Below, piece after piece: positions 1-12,100 of a stretch of DNA of 64,000 nt. Below the pieces are notes generated by a model. That model did not search any database and was not told the DNA's origin. It saw nothing but the letters and a program-made list of their open reading frames with translations. This stretch comes from Macropodus opercularis. Lineage: Eukaryota > Chordata > Actinopteri > Anabantiformes > Osphronemidae. Both the position numbers and the translations under genes were made by a program. Every line of letters starts with the position of its first letter. Position 1 is the first letter of the stretch. The DNA lies in the NCBI GenBank assembly GCA_030770545.1, contig CM061091.1:6690501-6754500 (forward strand), read 5' to 3'.

Positions 1-151
1 ATTTCAGCAGTGACAACACACAAGTATGAAGATAAAGAAAACGTCACAGAAAATCCAACCACCAGTATTACAATCTTCATGTTTCTCCTATCGCACAAAA
101 GTACAACATTATTTTCTCCCATAACTAGTTTTCTTGTGATGTTGTTCATAC

Positions 152-2242
152 CACATCTGTCCCTGACGACCAGGTTGCGTCCTTCCTTCAGGCTGATGGT
201 GAGGAGGAAGGATCTGGGAGGATCCTTGATGTTCTCTGACACACTCTGACTTTCACTCCCAGTCTCACGCTGAAGACACAAGGCAATAAATAGCATGTAT
301 ATCATTACTAACAGGAACAGCAAGGCAAGTGCATTTACAATATACTGTACAGCAAAAGGTATTTAACATATAAGACGCTAAAAGCACCTGATGTCTGCTT
401 TTTGAAATTATAATTTCTTCTTTTATAATATTTATCAGCATTTACATTACTATTATAATGAGCAATGCTTCTTTTATTAAAGAGACTAAATTGTACAGTA
501 TGACAGCAGCACTTACATTTTGATTGTCCCCTTCCTGATGGTTTGAGACTTCACCCTGCAAAGATAGAAATAAATACATGTTAAAACTCTATTTGATGTA
601 CAGTAATGTACAGTTATGATGTTCAGAAGGTACGTTTTTTTTATCATTATCCCCATTTTTGTTTAACATTAACTGTTTATTTTCTCAGAAAATAAATGAG
701 GCAACAAACTAAAACACACAAAAAAAAACGGATGATGGTAAAAGATGACAAGGTAAAAGATCAGAAAGATATAAACGATTTTCACAGCAACAAGTCTAAT
801 AGTTGCAGCAGGGTATACCAACAATGCTGTTGAAGTGTGTCTAATAGACGTTTACACATTTATCAATATGTTACACAGGATGTGAGGCTCATTTCCTTGA
901 CTTAGTTAAAAAAATGCACCCAATGCCAAGGTTTGGTGCATAGCCATTGACACTTTGCTTTAGTGGCTTTGTAATAACTACAGCTAACTAATTTCTATTT
1001 GTGGAAAACCCAATGTTAATGTGAAAGTACTACAAAAATAAAGTCTACTGATAAGTACTGAAGTGTTAACCCTGCTGCCACGACCAGAAAGTCAATAACC
1101 ACAGCATATTGGACTGCAAAATAATCAGTGAATGTGACTTTATTGTGGTATGTAATGATTAAATTACTTACAACCACTGAACTCTGTGACAATGACCATC
1201 TAATGCATTAGGAGCCACCAGCAGCCCTAATCAGACCTTTCACTATGTACCATTACACTGCTGCACACGATATAAGACATGTACTTATCACACAAATCCT
1301 TGTACTTACTTATCAAAGTACTAAAAACAGAAGTATCTTTAAAACTAAGTTTATCAAGTGAGTAAATATCAATTTAGTACTCATGTTCAAATTCACATCA
1401 TTATCATTGCTTTTCATGTTACAAAACACACTACTAAATCCAGAGTTTGCTTCTGTGCTGCTGGTTACTATTGATTTTATCCAGCTCCTCCAAGTGCAAA
1501 TACACCTGACACCTCACACCAGTCAACCCGTCACTTCTTGACTGTGATGTTTATACATCAGGCATGTAACACGTAAAAAAAGGCACCACTCTTTAAGCCT
1601 ATTCTACCGCCATGCTTGTTGTTGAAAACATGAAATTAGGATACTTTTTAACACTGAACTCTTACCAGCCGGGGCATTTATATATTACAGGCCATGAAAA
1701 GACTAAACACGAAGTTTCTGTACCTGTGAACTGTGCTGGGAAACCTCCACAGTAGGAAGGTCTGGGCTGTAGATGGTCATCATCTCTGGCAGGCCTAGCT
1801 CCTCAGGCTCCATCCCTCTGCCAGGTCTGTACTCTGTCACTGGAGAGCTCCTCTCCTCCTCGTAGAAACTACCAATTGACTCCTGGGAAGAAGCCCAGTC
1901 TTTGCAATTCAAAGGCACGCTCAGTCTGTCCCCAGTCCCTCCAGCTCCACCGTCAACTACTTCCATGTTCAGGCCACTCCCACCTCCTGCATGGCTTCTG
2001 GAAGTTTTAAGAAGCGGTGAGGAGGGACTGCTGCGGCAGGGAGTGTTGTGTTGTTGGAGCAGTGGGCTGGAGGAGACGCGGCTGTACTCCTGCCTAATAT
2101 CAGGAACGGAGGAACTCATTCGGTTATCCATGGAAGGTTCAACGTGAATCACTGGCTTGCTCGGACTCGCCTTGCTTCGCCGGAGGTGTGGCAGCACTTT
2201 TTGGCGTAGCTGCCGCATCATACTTTGCTTCTTAGAATCCAT
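152..2242 (-). CDS. mctp2: mctp2, N-terminal part (3 coding exons; gene continues past the left edge)
   Basis: Multiple C2 and transmembrane domain protein 2, a Ca2+-binding, ER-anchored protein family. Coding exons (minus strand): 1724-2242 (173 codons, ATG at 2242), 517-555 (13 codons) and 152-269 (39 codons plus 1 nt). The first two junctions are phase 0. All have GT/AG ends, for example the exon 1 donor GTACAG and the exon 3 acceptor TTCAG. The N-terminus is basic (RQLRQKVLPHLRRSK), followed by DNRMSSSVPDI, which matches the DRRLSLSVPDL segment I recall for human MCTP2. Exon 3 opens the first C2 domain (FLLTISLKEGRNLVVRDRCG), nearly identical to human. The rest of C2A, C2B, C2C and the C-terminal membrane region must lie to the left of the window. 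The start ATG sits 1 nt after an acceptor (CTTCCCAG), so the 5'UTR is in an upstream exon. Whether this is the mctp2a or mctp2b copy cannot be told from the sequence. Confidence 0.9.
517..555 (-). other. mctp2: mctp2 coding exon 2, 39-nt microexon
   Basis: This 39-nt exon encodes GEVSNHQEGDNQN. It is flanked by a TTTGCAG acceptor and a GTAAGT donor on the minus strand. Both ends are phase 0, so skipping it would keep the frame. It lies in the low-complexity linker between the basic N-terminus and the first C2 domain. It is assigned from splice signals and frame compatibility only. Confidence 0.7.
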
Positions 2243-2245
2243 GCT

Positions 2246-5200
2246 GGGAAGAAGGTGTAGTGTATTCCTAAGATCTGCACATTACTGACAGCTAGTGGAA
2301 AAAAACAAGGACAGATAGGAATCAGACACAAATGACCAACATCTGTCATGTTCTTACTGGTAGAAACTACAAAAATCTGCTGTTGAGAGGAAGTCATGAC
2401 ACCCTCCATACTACAACGAAAACCAGCCACAGCATTATTACAGATCAGTGGGCACTGTTCTGCAATTACAAAGAAGCCAGAGTCATAAAAAAGATGATGA
2501 TTCATATATTTCTATGTAGTATATTCACATATTTGGCAGTCAACCAGCACAATCGCAGCTCAAGATAAATAAAACAACCAAAGGTCACAACACTCTAAAC
2601 CACAAACTAGCAGGTTTTGACTGAGTGCATTGAATGTTGCAATCTACTATGTACTGAATAAAAAATACACACACACACACGCTAAAAAAAGTGAAAAGTG
2701 TCTTTGTTTTATTTATTACATATGCAGTAGTGTAGAGCACAGTCCATCACCTGCAAAGCTGCTTTCAACACACTACTTCCTCTCGGTTATGTCAATGCAC
2801 AATATGAAGTATTCACAACGATGTAAATTTTATATACTGCATGCTCTGGGTCCTGGGACAAAGAGGAAGTACTTTTTGAAGTGCTAGATAACTACTCTGA
2901 TGACTGTGATCACAAGTTAAAACCATGGCATGAGGTCTAAGGTCATTTTTTGAGTGTAGCCACAACAAGCTTTTTGTATGTGTGAGAGAGTATCATCGGT
3001 CATGAATCACTGCAAAGTCACTCTCATTCTGTCAGACCATCAGTAAATATAGTTTAAGTATCATCTGCTCCTGCTCTGCACTGCTCCTGTCTTTGCTGTT
3101 TCTATGCAACATCCCCTATAAGCTGCTTAACGGCTTCAAACTTTGCATGGTCATTAACTGCAGCTGATTGACTTGTCATGTTATCAGCTGGTAAGGGGGG
3201 GGAAGCGGAGGAAGTAGTGGGGAGGTGACAGATCAAGGAACAAGACAAGAGTCTGTTTAGAGCTACACAAAGAAAAGCACTGGTGAGTGAAACTGGAAAC
3301 ACTGTTTGATAGACTCCAAGCATTTTAAAATATCACGGCAGAGCATAAACATTAACATTATTTATTACTATAAGTGTGTACCTGATGACTTCAGGAATCA
3401 GTCAACAACCATTTCTTGGTACCAGTAGATTAATGACCGAGATACCGCAGCCTGGATTCAGAATTCTCTAGTTTGACCCACATTCAGGGATTAGATGCTG
3501 GATCACTAAAACGGCGAGAGACAAACAGACACTACAGGCAGAGGAGAAGGATGATGGCCATTCATACAGAGGCCTCACTGCAACTCTATATAATAGAAAC
3601 ATCTGACTAATGAAGGTATAGAAATGTGAAATGATAAACTAAACGTTAATAATGTATTCGCTCTTAAGTTAATGAGCTGATCATTTTTAGATGATCAGAT
3701 GTCATTTGAGGAAGAAGAGAACGTCACTGTTCCGCCTTCAGCTTCCAGGGCCTCGGAAAGTTCAAATGTCTACAAATTATGAAAGGCTCACAAAGAAACC
3801 CAACTTTTCAAATACACTTAGGACCACGGAGTGTTTTGGTGTCTTTTAGCTCGTTTCCGCTTAATGGGCTGCCGCTTTAATTTTTAATCCACCATCAACC
3901 GCCTTATTTTCAGCACACAATAGTCTATAGTAAAACTAAAATGAGTCTTTGTCTCGCTTTGTAGAAATACTAATTAACAATTGCTCTGCTTCTGCTACAT
4001 GTCACTGAATGCCTTGTGACAAGTCTGTTAAATAAAATGTATAAGATGATCATAAGTTATTAATGTGTTTACAGGTTATTTCTGCTGTCCTGAGGTAGGA
4101 AAACCGTTACTGAAGGCTTAAAATCATGATTCCCTGATCTAAAATACAGCCTGCCCCTGGTCTTTGTTTGTATTGGTTCGGCACTCTCTATTGTCTTGTT
4201 AGTGAGAGGTGGTGTGCAAACAACCTTGTCTGCCTCACCTTTTCTCTGACAGAACAATACACCAGGGACTCCTGCTCTTACAGAAGGCTTTTTTAAAAAC
4301 TTGTTGGCAAACAAGATGCATTAAACACAGCTGCGGTTTTATAAACTGGTTATTAACACAACGAGCCACACAGGGTTTCACTAACTTGCAATAGCAGTCT
4401 GAAAACAGGAAGCTGGATGTCTTTATTACTGCTATTCGGACAAGCCTTACCTAGACGGTTTACCGCCACATCCCCTTCTCTTCACTCCAGTGAGAGGCAC
4501 ATTGGATTACTGAGTCCTTAAAAGCTCTATAAAATGAGTCATGTGTAAATTGACGTACGTATAATAGGTGTGGTTCCACAAACATTTTAGTTACAGTCCA
4601 ATGCTAATTCTGTAAACCTGGTTGTGATACAGCTGGGATGTGACCATGGAGCTGAATAAGACATGATAACCATGGGAAGTTACAGTAGACTCAAATAATA
4701 TATTTTGTGACGCAAGATAATGATCCCAGCCCGACACATTAGTCAGGTGTAGTCACAACAGCTGCCATTCATATTTCTCATCAATTTCTATGCGTCTCAA
4801 TAGTAAACATATCCATCCCTTTTGATGTGTAACCTTGCTGTGGGACAGACCAGCTTAGTTTCAAGGAGGTGCTCAGGACGTTTAGCTTTCCTGCAGGCAA
4901 CCTTGGTTCAGAAAGTCGCTAACCTTGTTGCAGTTTACTCACGTATCTGACTGTGTTGTCACTGAGGTGACTGGAAAAACAAGATTCTAATGTTTTACCA
5001 AAACATGACCGGAAAGCTAAAATAATAAAAGATATAATAATAAAACCTTTAAAAAAACACACACACAGTGGGGGGAGAAAAATAAGCACTAGTCATGTTT
5101 TCTTAAGAATGCAAAGTTAATGTGACTCAACAAGTTTCCACATACAATAAATGACAGAGCTGTGCTGGAGCAGGTCAACACATGTAGCAGGGGTTTTAAG

Positions 5201-6276
5201 GGCAACACACACATCTACAGTATAGCTTTCATTCTTGGATACTGATTTCACAAAAGTCGTCATTCGGCATAATCCATAACAATCAGTTAATCTATTGTTA
5301 AACATTAAGGCAGCTTTTCTGACTGGATTGCTTTCATTATAACACTTCTATCTAATTTGAAACGATCATTGCATAAATCCATTGAGCTGACACTTTATGA
5401 ATCAAAAAGAAATAGTTACACTATTCTAGAAATGTTACAGTATGTCTGCAGGTTGCAGTGGTGCAGGCTTGAAGACCTTTTTCTTTCTCTGTCTGTTGGC
5501 TGGAGTTGTGGAGCTGAATCATAGGTCTGTCTTGTCAGAACAAGACAAGAAGCAATTTCCTGAAAGTATTTCACAGTCTGTGGTTCTTGCGCCTCAAAAT
5601 GGAGCAAGATGTAATGCTCTCACAAAAACCCACCACATAAAAACACAGTCTACACTTCTGTAATCTATTTGGTGTCAAGGTGTCTTTATCAAGGTGATAA
5701 ACATGACCTTAGGATGTATTACGGCGGAATTCCTGAGTTTTCCATGCTGTCATTGGTTATTGGGTTATTGGCAACAGAATTTTATTATGTAAAAGTACTG
5801 TGAGCTCAAGTAGAAGAAGCGACCTGCTCCAACACATACTCAGATCAAAGTCCCTTAAAAATACCGCAATTCCTATTATTCCATCTGTATGAAATGATCA
5901 ATTTTAACACCAGCAACTCCTTCATTCGTCACATACCTACAATTAAAAACAACCAGTAACACAGTTTACACCACATCTCATACACGGAGCTTCTTACTGT
6001 ATCCAGCGTTAACAGCAGAGGGGAAAACGGCAAAAAACTGCGATCAGTGACGCACAGAATTGCAACGGAGCAATATAAGGTGTGTAAGTCTGTGGATGAG
6101 GCGAAAGCAACAAGCAGTAACGTGGGGTTGATGTTCTGAGGCGAGTTCGTCCTCCGCCTCCCCCCCAACCGAGACGCGGCACAAACGCAGGATTCCCACG
6201 AGCCACCAGGACGTGAAGGGCTCAAATGGAGTCACCTGTGCGCCGCCAGGGGAGACGTTTCCGGGCCGCGGGGGAC
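2246..6276 (-). other. mctp2: mctp2 intron 1
   Basis: This is an AT-rich intron between the putative 5'UTR exon (ending at 6283) and the first coding exon. It holds a short (AC)n run at 2666-2680. I saw no further coding exon, RNA gene or recognisable transposon. The short ORFs on both strands here have no family resemblance. Confidence 0.6.
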
Positions 6277-6282
6277 GCTCAC

Positions 6283-6600
6283 CTGGGCAGCAACGCACCA
6301 CGGAGCAGCGCGGGTAGCGAAGCCTGGCAACTGCCCGCTTCTCGAAAAAAAAGACAACAGGTAGACTTTTACCTTCGTCCCGCCGCTTGGAACCTCTCCT
6401 GGTTGTCAGTCACCTCGTGGCTGCTGCACATCGCGCACAGAGAAACGAGCGCCGCTCTGCTTTTGACTGACTTCCTACTGCTTCTCTCGGTCGCGCGGCT
6501 CCGCAACCACACACAACACAAGCATCTGTCTGCCCCCTTTCAAAATAAAAGCATCCGAACACCGTCTGAAGCAAAGCCCCGATAAAAGTTTAGAAAACAT
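6283..6600 (-). promoter_or_regulatory. mctp2: mctp2 CpG-rich promoter and non-coding first exon
   Basis: The stretch at about 6130-6510 is much richer in CpG and GC than its surroundings. On the minus strand a strong donor (CCCAG|GTGAGC) ends an exon at 6283. The next good acceptor downstream is at 2244-2245, directly before the mctp2 ATG. I infer a 5'UTR exon running from 6283 to somewhere near 6450-6550, with the transcription start in this CpG-rich patch. No TATA box is evident. The exact start is not visible from sequence. Confidence 0.55.
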
Positions 6601-9178
6601 AAGTAGATTAGAAAACTACGGGAAAACAGACAAACTGTCTATGTGTGATACAGTCCTGTATGTTTTTATACCGTCCTGTAACACAGGTTTATTCTATTAA
6701 CCACAATCAAACACCAGCGACACTTTGAGTCATTTTGAGGTGTTTTGAAGATTTACTTGAAATACTGAAGCATCCCACTGAGAAACCAGTGACAGTGTAA
6801 CAAGTGATGTTTTTGATAACACGTTTGGAAAACAACCAGAGGAGCAAAACTTTGTCTGTTTTCACACCTTTTCTACAATAACGTCAATAAAGTCATTATT
6901 TGGCTGAAATGTTTTTTCTCCTCACAAAATAAAACGTGAAAACTGACCTCAGCTCCTTGCACGTGCGTTATTTCCCAACAGATCAACTACATAACCCCCT
7001 TTTTCACAGAATACATCATTGTTCACATACGTATGTGCAACATCAGCACTTACAACAGGCCCGACAGCTAGAAGTGTTACACATTACACTTCTGACATCA
7101 ACTAGCTCTCTGTTCTCAATGCTCATCGTTCTGCACCTCATCTAAAGCTCAACTCCAGACGAGTTATATTAGTTCTAGTTCTCTATGTGACAAGCGCAGT
7201 GAAAGCAGGTCTGTTTTATGCAGACAAGATCCTCACTGAACCACTTTAGTTCCTGGCTATTATAGTCTAATGAGTGTAATATTCCATTACAGCACATACT
7301 GATTCTATCTGTGTCTACACTGGTCTTTCCTGTGTTTAAACAGTCAAACAGACTCTCAGGAGAGGCTTCTGCCTTTTTCTCCTTCATCTCATTCTTGCAT
7401 TTCCCATTAGCCAAGCACCATGACTTCTTATGCAACTGTGAGTTGAACTTTCACGATATTTTCCACACAGGAATCAAGAGGCCTTGAAATGCTGGCACTA
7501 AAATGCAGTAGTGTTTATGGAGAAGCTCTTTACAAAGCTTCCTCTCAGGTTTTTGTTTTCTCTCTTACTTTGTGACCGTTAAATTTCCCACTCCTGCTAG
7601 TGGCGTCACTGTGGTTACCCTTGCAGCCTTGCACGCTTCACCACAAGCGCTGCTTTGTTATAAACCGCACGTTCTATTTTCTCAGCTTTAATCATTTAGT
7701 GCTCAGTCTCACAATCATTCAGTAAATTCCCTTCTCTAAAATTCATAGTAATGTGCAACGGGTATAGTCAAAATGCTTCGAAGCAATGATGTTTTTTCAA
7801 AAAATTAAAAATAAATTACCATGAAGTGTTTTTATTTGTGAACTAACTCCAGACAAAATGCAAGAAACAAAAATAAATAAATCAAGTTACTGTAACTACC
7901 TTTGCTGCATCTGTGGTTTGTTAACACTAGGGGCTGTACCTAAGGTAACATTTTAATTTAAAAATGCTTAAAACTTGATAAACATAGGATATTCGTATCA
8001 TGATTACTATTCAACTGTATGCAAACTTCTGCTCAAAGTAATTAAAAATATTTATAATATATTATAAATTCATATTGTCAGCCTTTTTAAACATTAGTTT
8101 TACAGCCAAATACAGAACAGTGGCAGTTACCACATGTATGAATGCACAACCACAATTATAGGTACCTTTGCCACTTGATGGTGATTTCCATCTGAGTCAT
8201 TGGGCATCTTGATATTAGTTTATTGTTTATGTTCCTTTCGTAAAATGAATATTATATGTTTTATCTATAAAAGTGGTTGTCTAGCGTGCGGCATACCAAA
8301 TACGTCGTGTTTTTAGAGACCTGTTTTCAAGAGTGTAGTATGTAATTTCTCACAAAATAAATTTATACTGTACAGCAGGCACCTCAAAGTTCTGGAAATC
8401 CATAAAAATAAACATATGCCAGATTTTGGTGGAGGTGTCTTACTCATACAACAGACAGAATAGTAATATACAGTCACACCAAAAAGTGATACACATATAC
8501 AGTAGATATTAAAGATACTATATACAAATCAATAAGAGAATAATTTGTGGTACTTATAGAACAAGTGCCTATGGCTTTTATTTTGAAATATGAATGAAAT
8601 ATTGTCTGTGCAAAACAAACACACAACCTACTGTACAATGAACAGCATACTGCTTTGGCTGATATAAATAAGTGATTTCGTAAGGAGTGGAAGGGTTGGT
8701 GATATATAGAGAATATTGCTTTCATGTTGGATTCAGTCATTGCTGTAAACCCTGAGAAGATCACAAGAAGTGGGAGACACCCAGCGCGAGACACCCACAA
8801 GCACTTCTCTGCTTTACCGTTCAAATCATAAAGACTGACAGACAACAATAAAGTCACACTCACCTGTGCACGTTGGTGCATCCCACTGAATATTACAGAT
8901 TGTACAGTTGGACCCATGTTATCAGTGTGTGGCTGCTTTACACTTCAAACTGATGACTTGTTGTTTTATGTACTGTACCACTGTACTACATCTAAGACAG
9001 GTTTGTCATAGATGCCTACTTTTCACACTAAAGTTGATCAACCCTTTTCAAATACTTGATCAACAACACAAAAACAGTAACTCAACAAAAGCTAACAGAA
9101 CACTACAAAATTCTCTGCTGAGTTGCACAAAATTGTCTTTGTTTTCCCTGGTGTTGTGTCATTGCGTAACTGCAAGAT
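6600..9178 (-). other. mef2a 3'UTR and mef2a-mctp2 intergenic spacer
   Basis: This is sequence downstream of the mef2a stop codon and upstream of the mctp2 promoter. A minus-strand AATAAA is present at 8577-8582 and is one candidate polyadenylation signal, giving a 3'UTR of roughly 600 nt; others further downstream are possible. The remainder is AT-rich, without recognisable genes or repeats. The longest open frame (8474-8917, minus) looks random. Confidence 0.45.
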
Positions 9179-12100
9179 TTATGTCACCCAGCTGTCCATT
9201 CGCATTCGTTTGACCGCCGGGCTCTCCCTGCCCTCTGCTCGACTCAAAGGGAGCAGGAGGAAGTCTGGTCGCTGCTGCTCTTCCCGGTCGCTGCCACCCT
9301 CGTGGGAGCTGCAAGATGAGCTGATGCTGCCTGCAGGAGACATTTCTATCTCTGCTTGGTTAGACGAGGAGTGTGGACGGGGAGGGGCGTGAGCTTGATT
9401 CATGTACCCTGGCTGGCTGCGATGGTTGCGGGGTGGAGAGATCGGCTCTGCCTTGATGCTGATGTTGTGACTAGAGAGATTGGAGCCAGCTGTGCTATGG
9501 ACACAAGGGCAATGGTAGAGGATTATTAAAACCGTGGCTGTGGGGGAACTGCACCATCTAGTGGAAGGATAGTGATTTTTTCTGGTTGGCTAAAGCTCAA
9601 CCCTGCCCTGTTGTGGAATGTGGAACATTTAGGTACCAGTGCAAGTTTGTACATGTTTTGAATATTTCCAGTTTATGCTGATTTTTACTACTCCCCTACA
9701 GTTAGGAGGCAAATAGGTCACTGACTTCCTTGAATAGAAATAGACTCATATAACAAAACAATGTTAGCAAACGGAGAAAAGGTGTCATCATTAAAAGAAA
9801 AAAAAAGGAAGTTGTATCGAGTTACCCCAGTGAGCCCAGCTGGTGGTGCTGCCATGCTGCCATGGAGCCCAAAGACAGATCTGCATGGGAGCTGAAGCAT
9901 GACAGTTCTGCACTGTTCAAGGAGTAATCTGACAACGAGAGAACGAAGACATGCAACATTATAGCGAACTGAACATTGTACTGATGTACTGAGATGAACG
10001 GTAATGTACTCTAACCTACACATTACATGAAGTGACTGTACTGGAGATGTGCAAATGCTAAGGAAACACTACCATTGTTGTAGGGACTGCTGAGGCTAGA
10101 GTAGACCAGACTCTGATGAGGCAAACTGGGTGTGTTGATGGAGACCCCTGGGGTGGTCAGAGGTTGGTTACTGCCGCTGCTCAGCCTCGGATTGCTCTGT
10201 AGAAAAAGAAAAATCTGGAATATTATCTAAGATTATTCACTTGCAGCAAACTCACCTGGTATAGAATGACGTCTCTTTGTAAACAGCTTTTACATTTATA
10301 CAGAACAACAGTTTAGTTCAGTGGTGATACACAATTTTGACCACACGATGTCAGTACAAATTCATTTCTCCCATGCAGACGATCGTCCAACAGATGACGA
10401 GGACCAATTCACGCTCAGAATGCCTGCACTGCCTGCAATGTACAATACGTTTTACTTACTAACACCCAACATTGCCAAACATCTTTCTAGAATCATAACT
10501 AATAATAATAATCAGTATTACAAATCTACAACTATCAATCTACAATATAGTGCTGAATACCTTTATTACATTTCAGCAAATCAGCTGACCACCAAGCACC
10601 AAGGCTATTGATTGTTGGACAGCCACTGCTCTTCACGTCCGACCCGTAAACCTACTAGCAACCACAAACTGGTGGTTGTTAAGGTTGACACATTTCTAAG
10701 AGCAATTACTAGCTTTTCGTTGCTGTTCCAGCCCGATAATGTCAGCCATGACATCACTATGAATGAGGTCATTCACTGTGGAACTGACGACACACACGCA
10801 CACCAAAAGCATATTATCAAAGCTAACCATGAGTGACTCCTTAAGCAAGCACTGAGCTTCCACTTGTGTTGTTAACTATGCACTGGATAATTTATGTTCA
10901 AGCTCATATGGTAATGCTGTTAAAAAGCTTATGACAACCTGAGAACACACTTATTCACTTATTCATGAAATTAGCATTAAAAAAAACAAAGAACACTGAA
11001 CACACTTCTCTCACTGTACTGTACACGCTTTTCATGTACACGTCGGCAGCGAGAAGGAAGTGAAAGGCAGTTGCAGAATGATCATACTAAGCCGTATACT
11101 GTGGCGAACGAAAAACAGTTGGAACAAATGCGAGTCATACGTCATACGTGTCATGATCTGAGCGGCCCTGGTCTTCCCGCTCTCCCACTCTAAACATGGC
11201 GCAGACTGCTGATAGCGCCAACCCTTAAAAGCTGACGTTTAACACACACTTCACACAACTGCTGACTGCTGACTGTATAAGCACAGTGTTCACCATTAAC
11301 CACAACTGAAAGAATGACGATGAAGAGAAACTGTGATAACGAACAGACACACAATCCACGTGCGAGATGAAAGGCTGTTTGAGTTTTTGCACATTAATGT
11401 TTGCCACACATTTACTTATTGGTACCAAATACTAATCCTTAATGAGTCTAAATAAATATGTCTTTGTAAACCTTCCAATAAAAAATTCTCTCACTTTCCA
11501 AGTAATCATCAAAGTAAAGACACTACACAATGTCCACCAAAATATTGTTTACAATGCCTAAGGTAAGATTTGACCTTTGCAGTAATGTTCATTGGTAACT
11601 GGAAACGTTTTGTTATTGCCGGTACATTGTTGCAAAATAAAATTCCCCTTGATCCCTCAGCCAGCCTGGTCATCACGAACAAAGAGAAAATGTTTTGCTT
11701 ACATTGTTTGCTACTCGTTACATGCCATTCAAGCATGATGTGGGAGGGAAGGACAACAGTAAGGGAGTTGAGGGTAAATCAATAACTTCAATATGTGAAC
11801 ACAGCTGCTAAACTTACAGTAAGCGAAAACAAGATGGAGAAGCTATGAAGAATGCCAGCACACTTTTCAGAGCAGGGCGTTCGTTCACCAAAACCTCACC
11901 AAAAACAGTGGACTATCGCACTGGACTATCTGAGACTGGCCACACAATCAAATTCCCTTGAACGTAACATAAGCCAACAAATCAGTTACAGTTTGCGTTA
12001 TGTTTGTTGCAGGAGCTACTTAGAATTCTGTTCAGTACTGACGAGGTTTTCAGTGCACAAGGCAGTTTTTTCTGGTCCAGATGGTGTCAAACCAATTGTT

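Noticed and set aside
3102..3323. 73-codon minus-strand ORF in mctp2 intron 1
   Set aside because: It starts with a hydrophobic stretch by chance; no plausible splice sites connect it to mctp2.
6226..6585. 119-codon plus-strand ORF
   Set aside because: It runs through the CpG-rich mctp2 promoter; GC-rich DNA has few stops. No protein family resemblance.
8474..8917. 147-codon minus-strand ORF, the longest unexplained one
   Set aside because: It lies in the mef2a 3'UTR, has no recognisable domain, and shows the Ser/Leu/Cys-rich random look of a chance frame.
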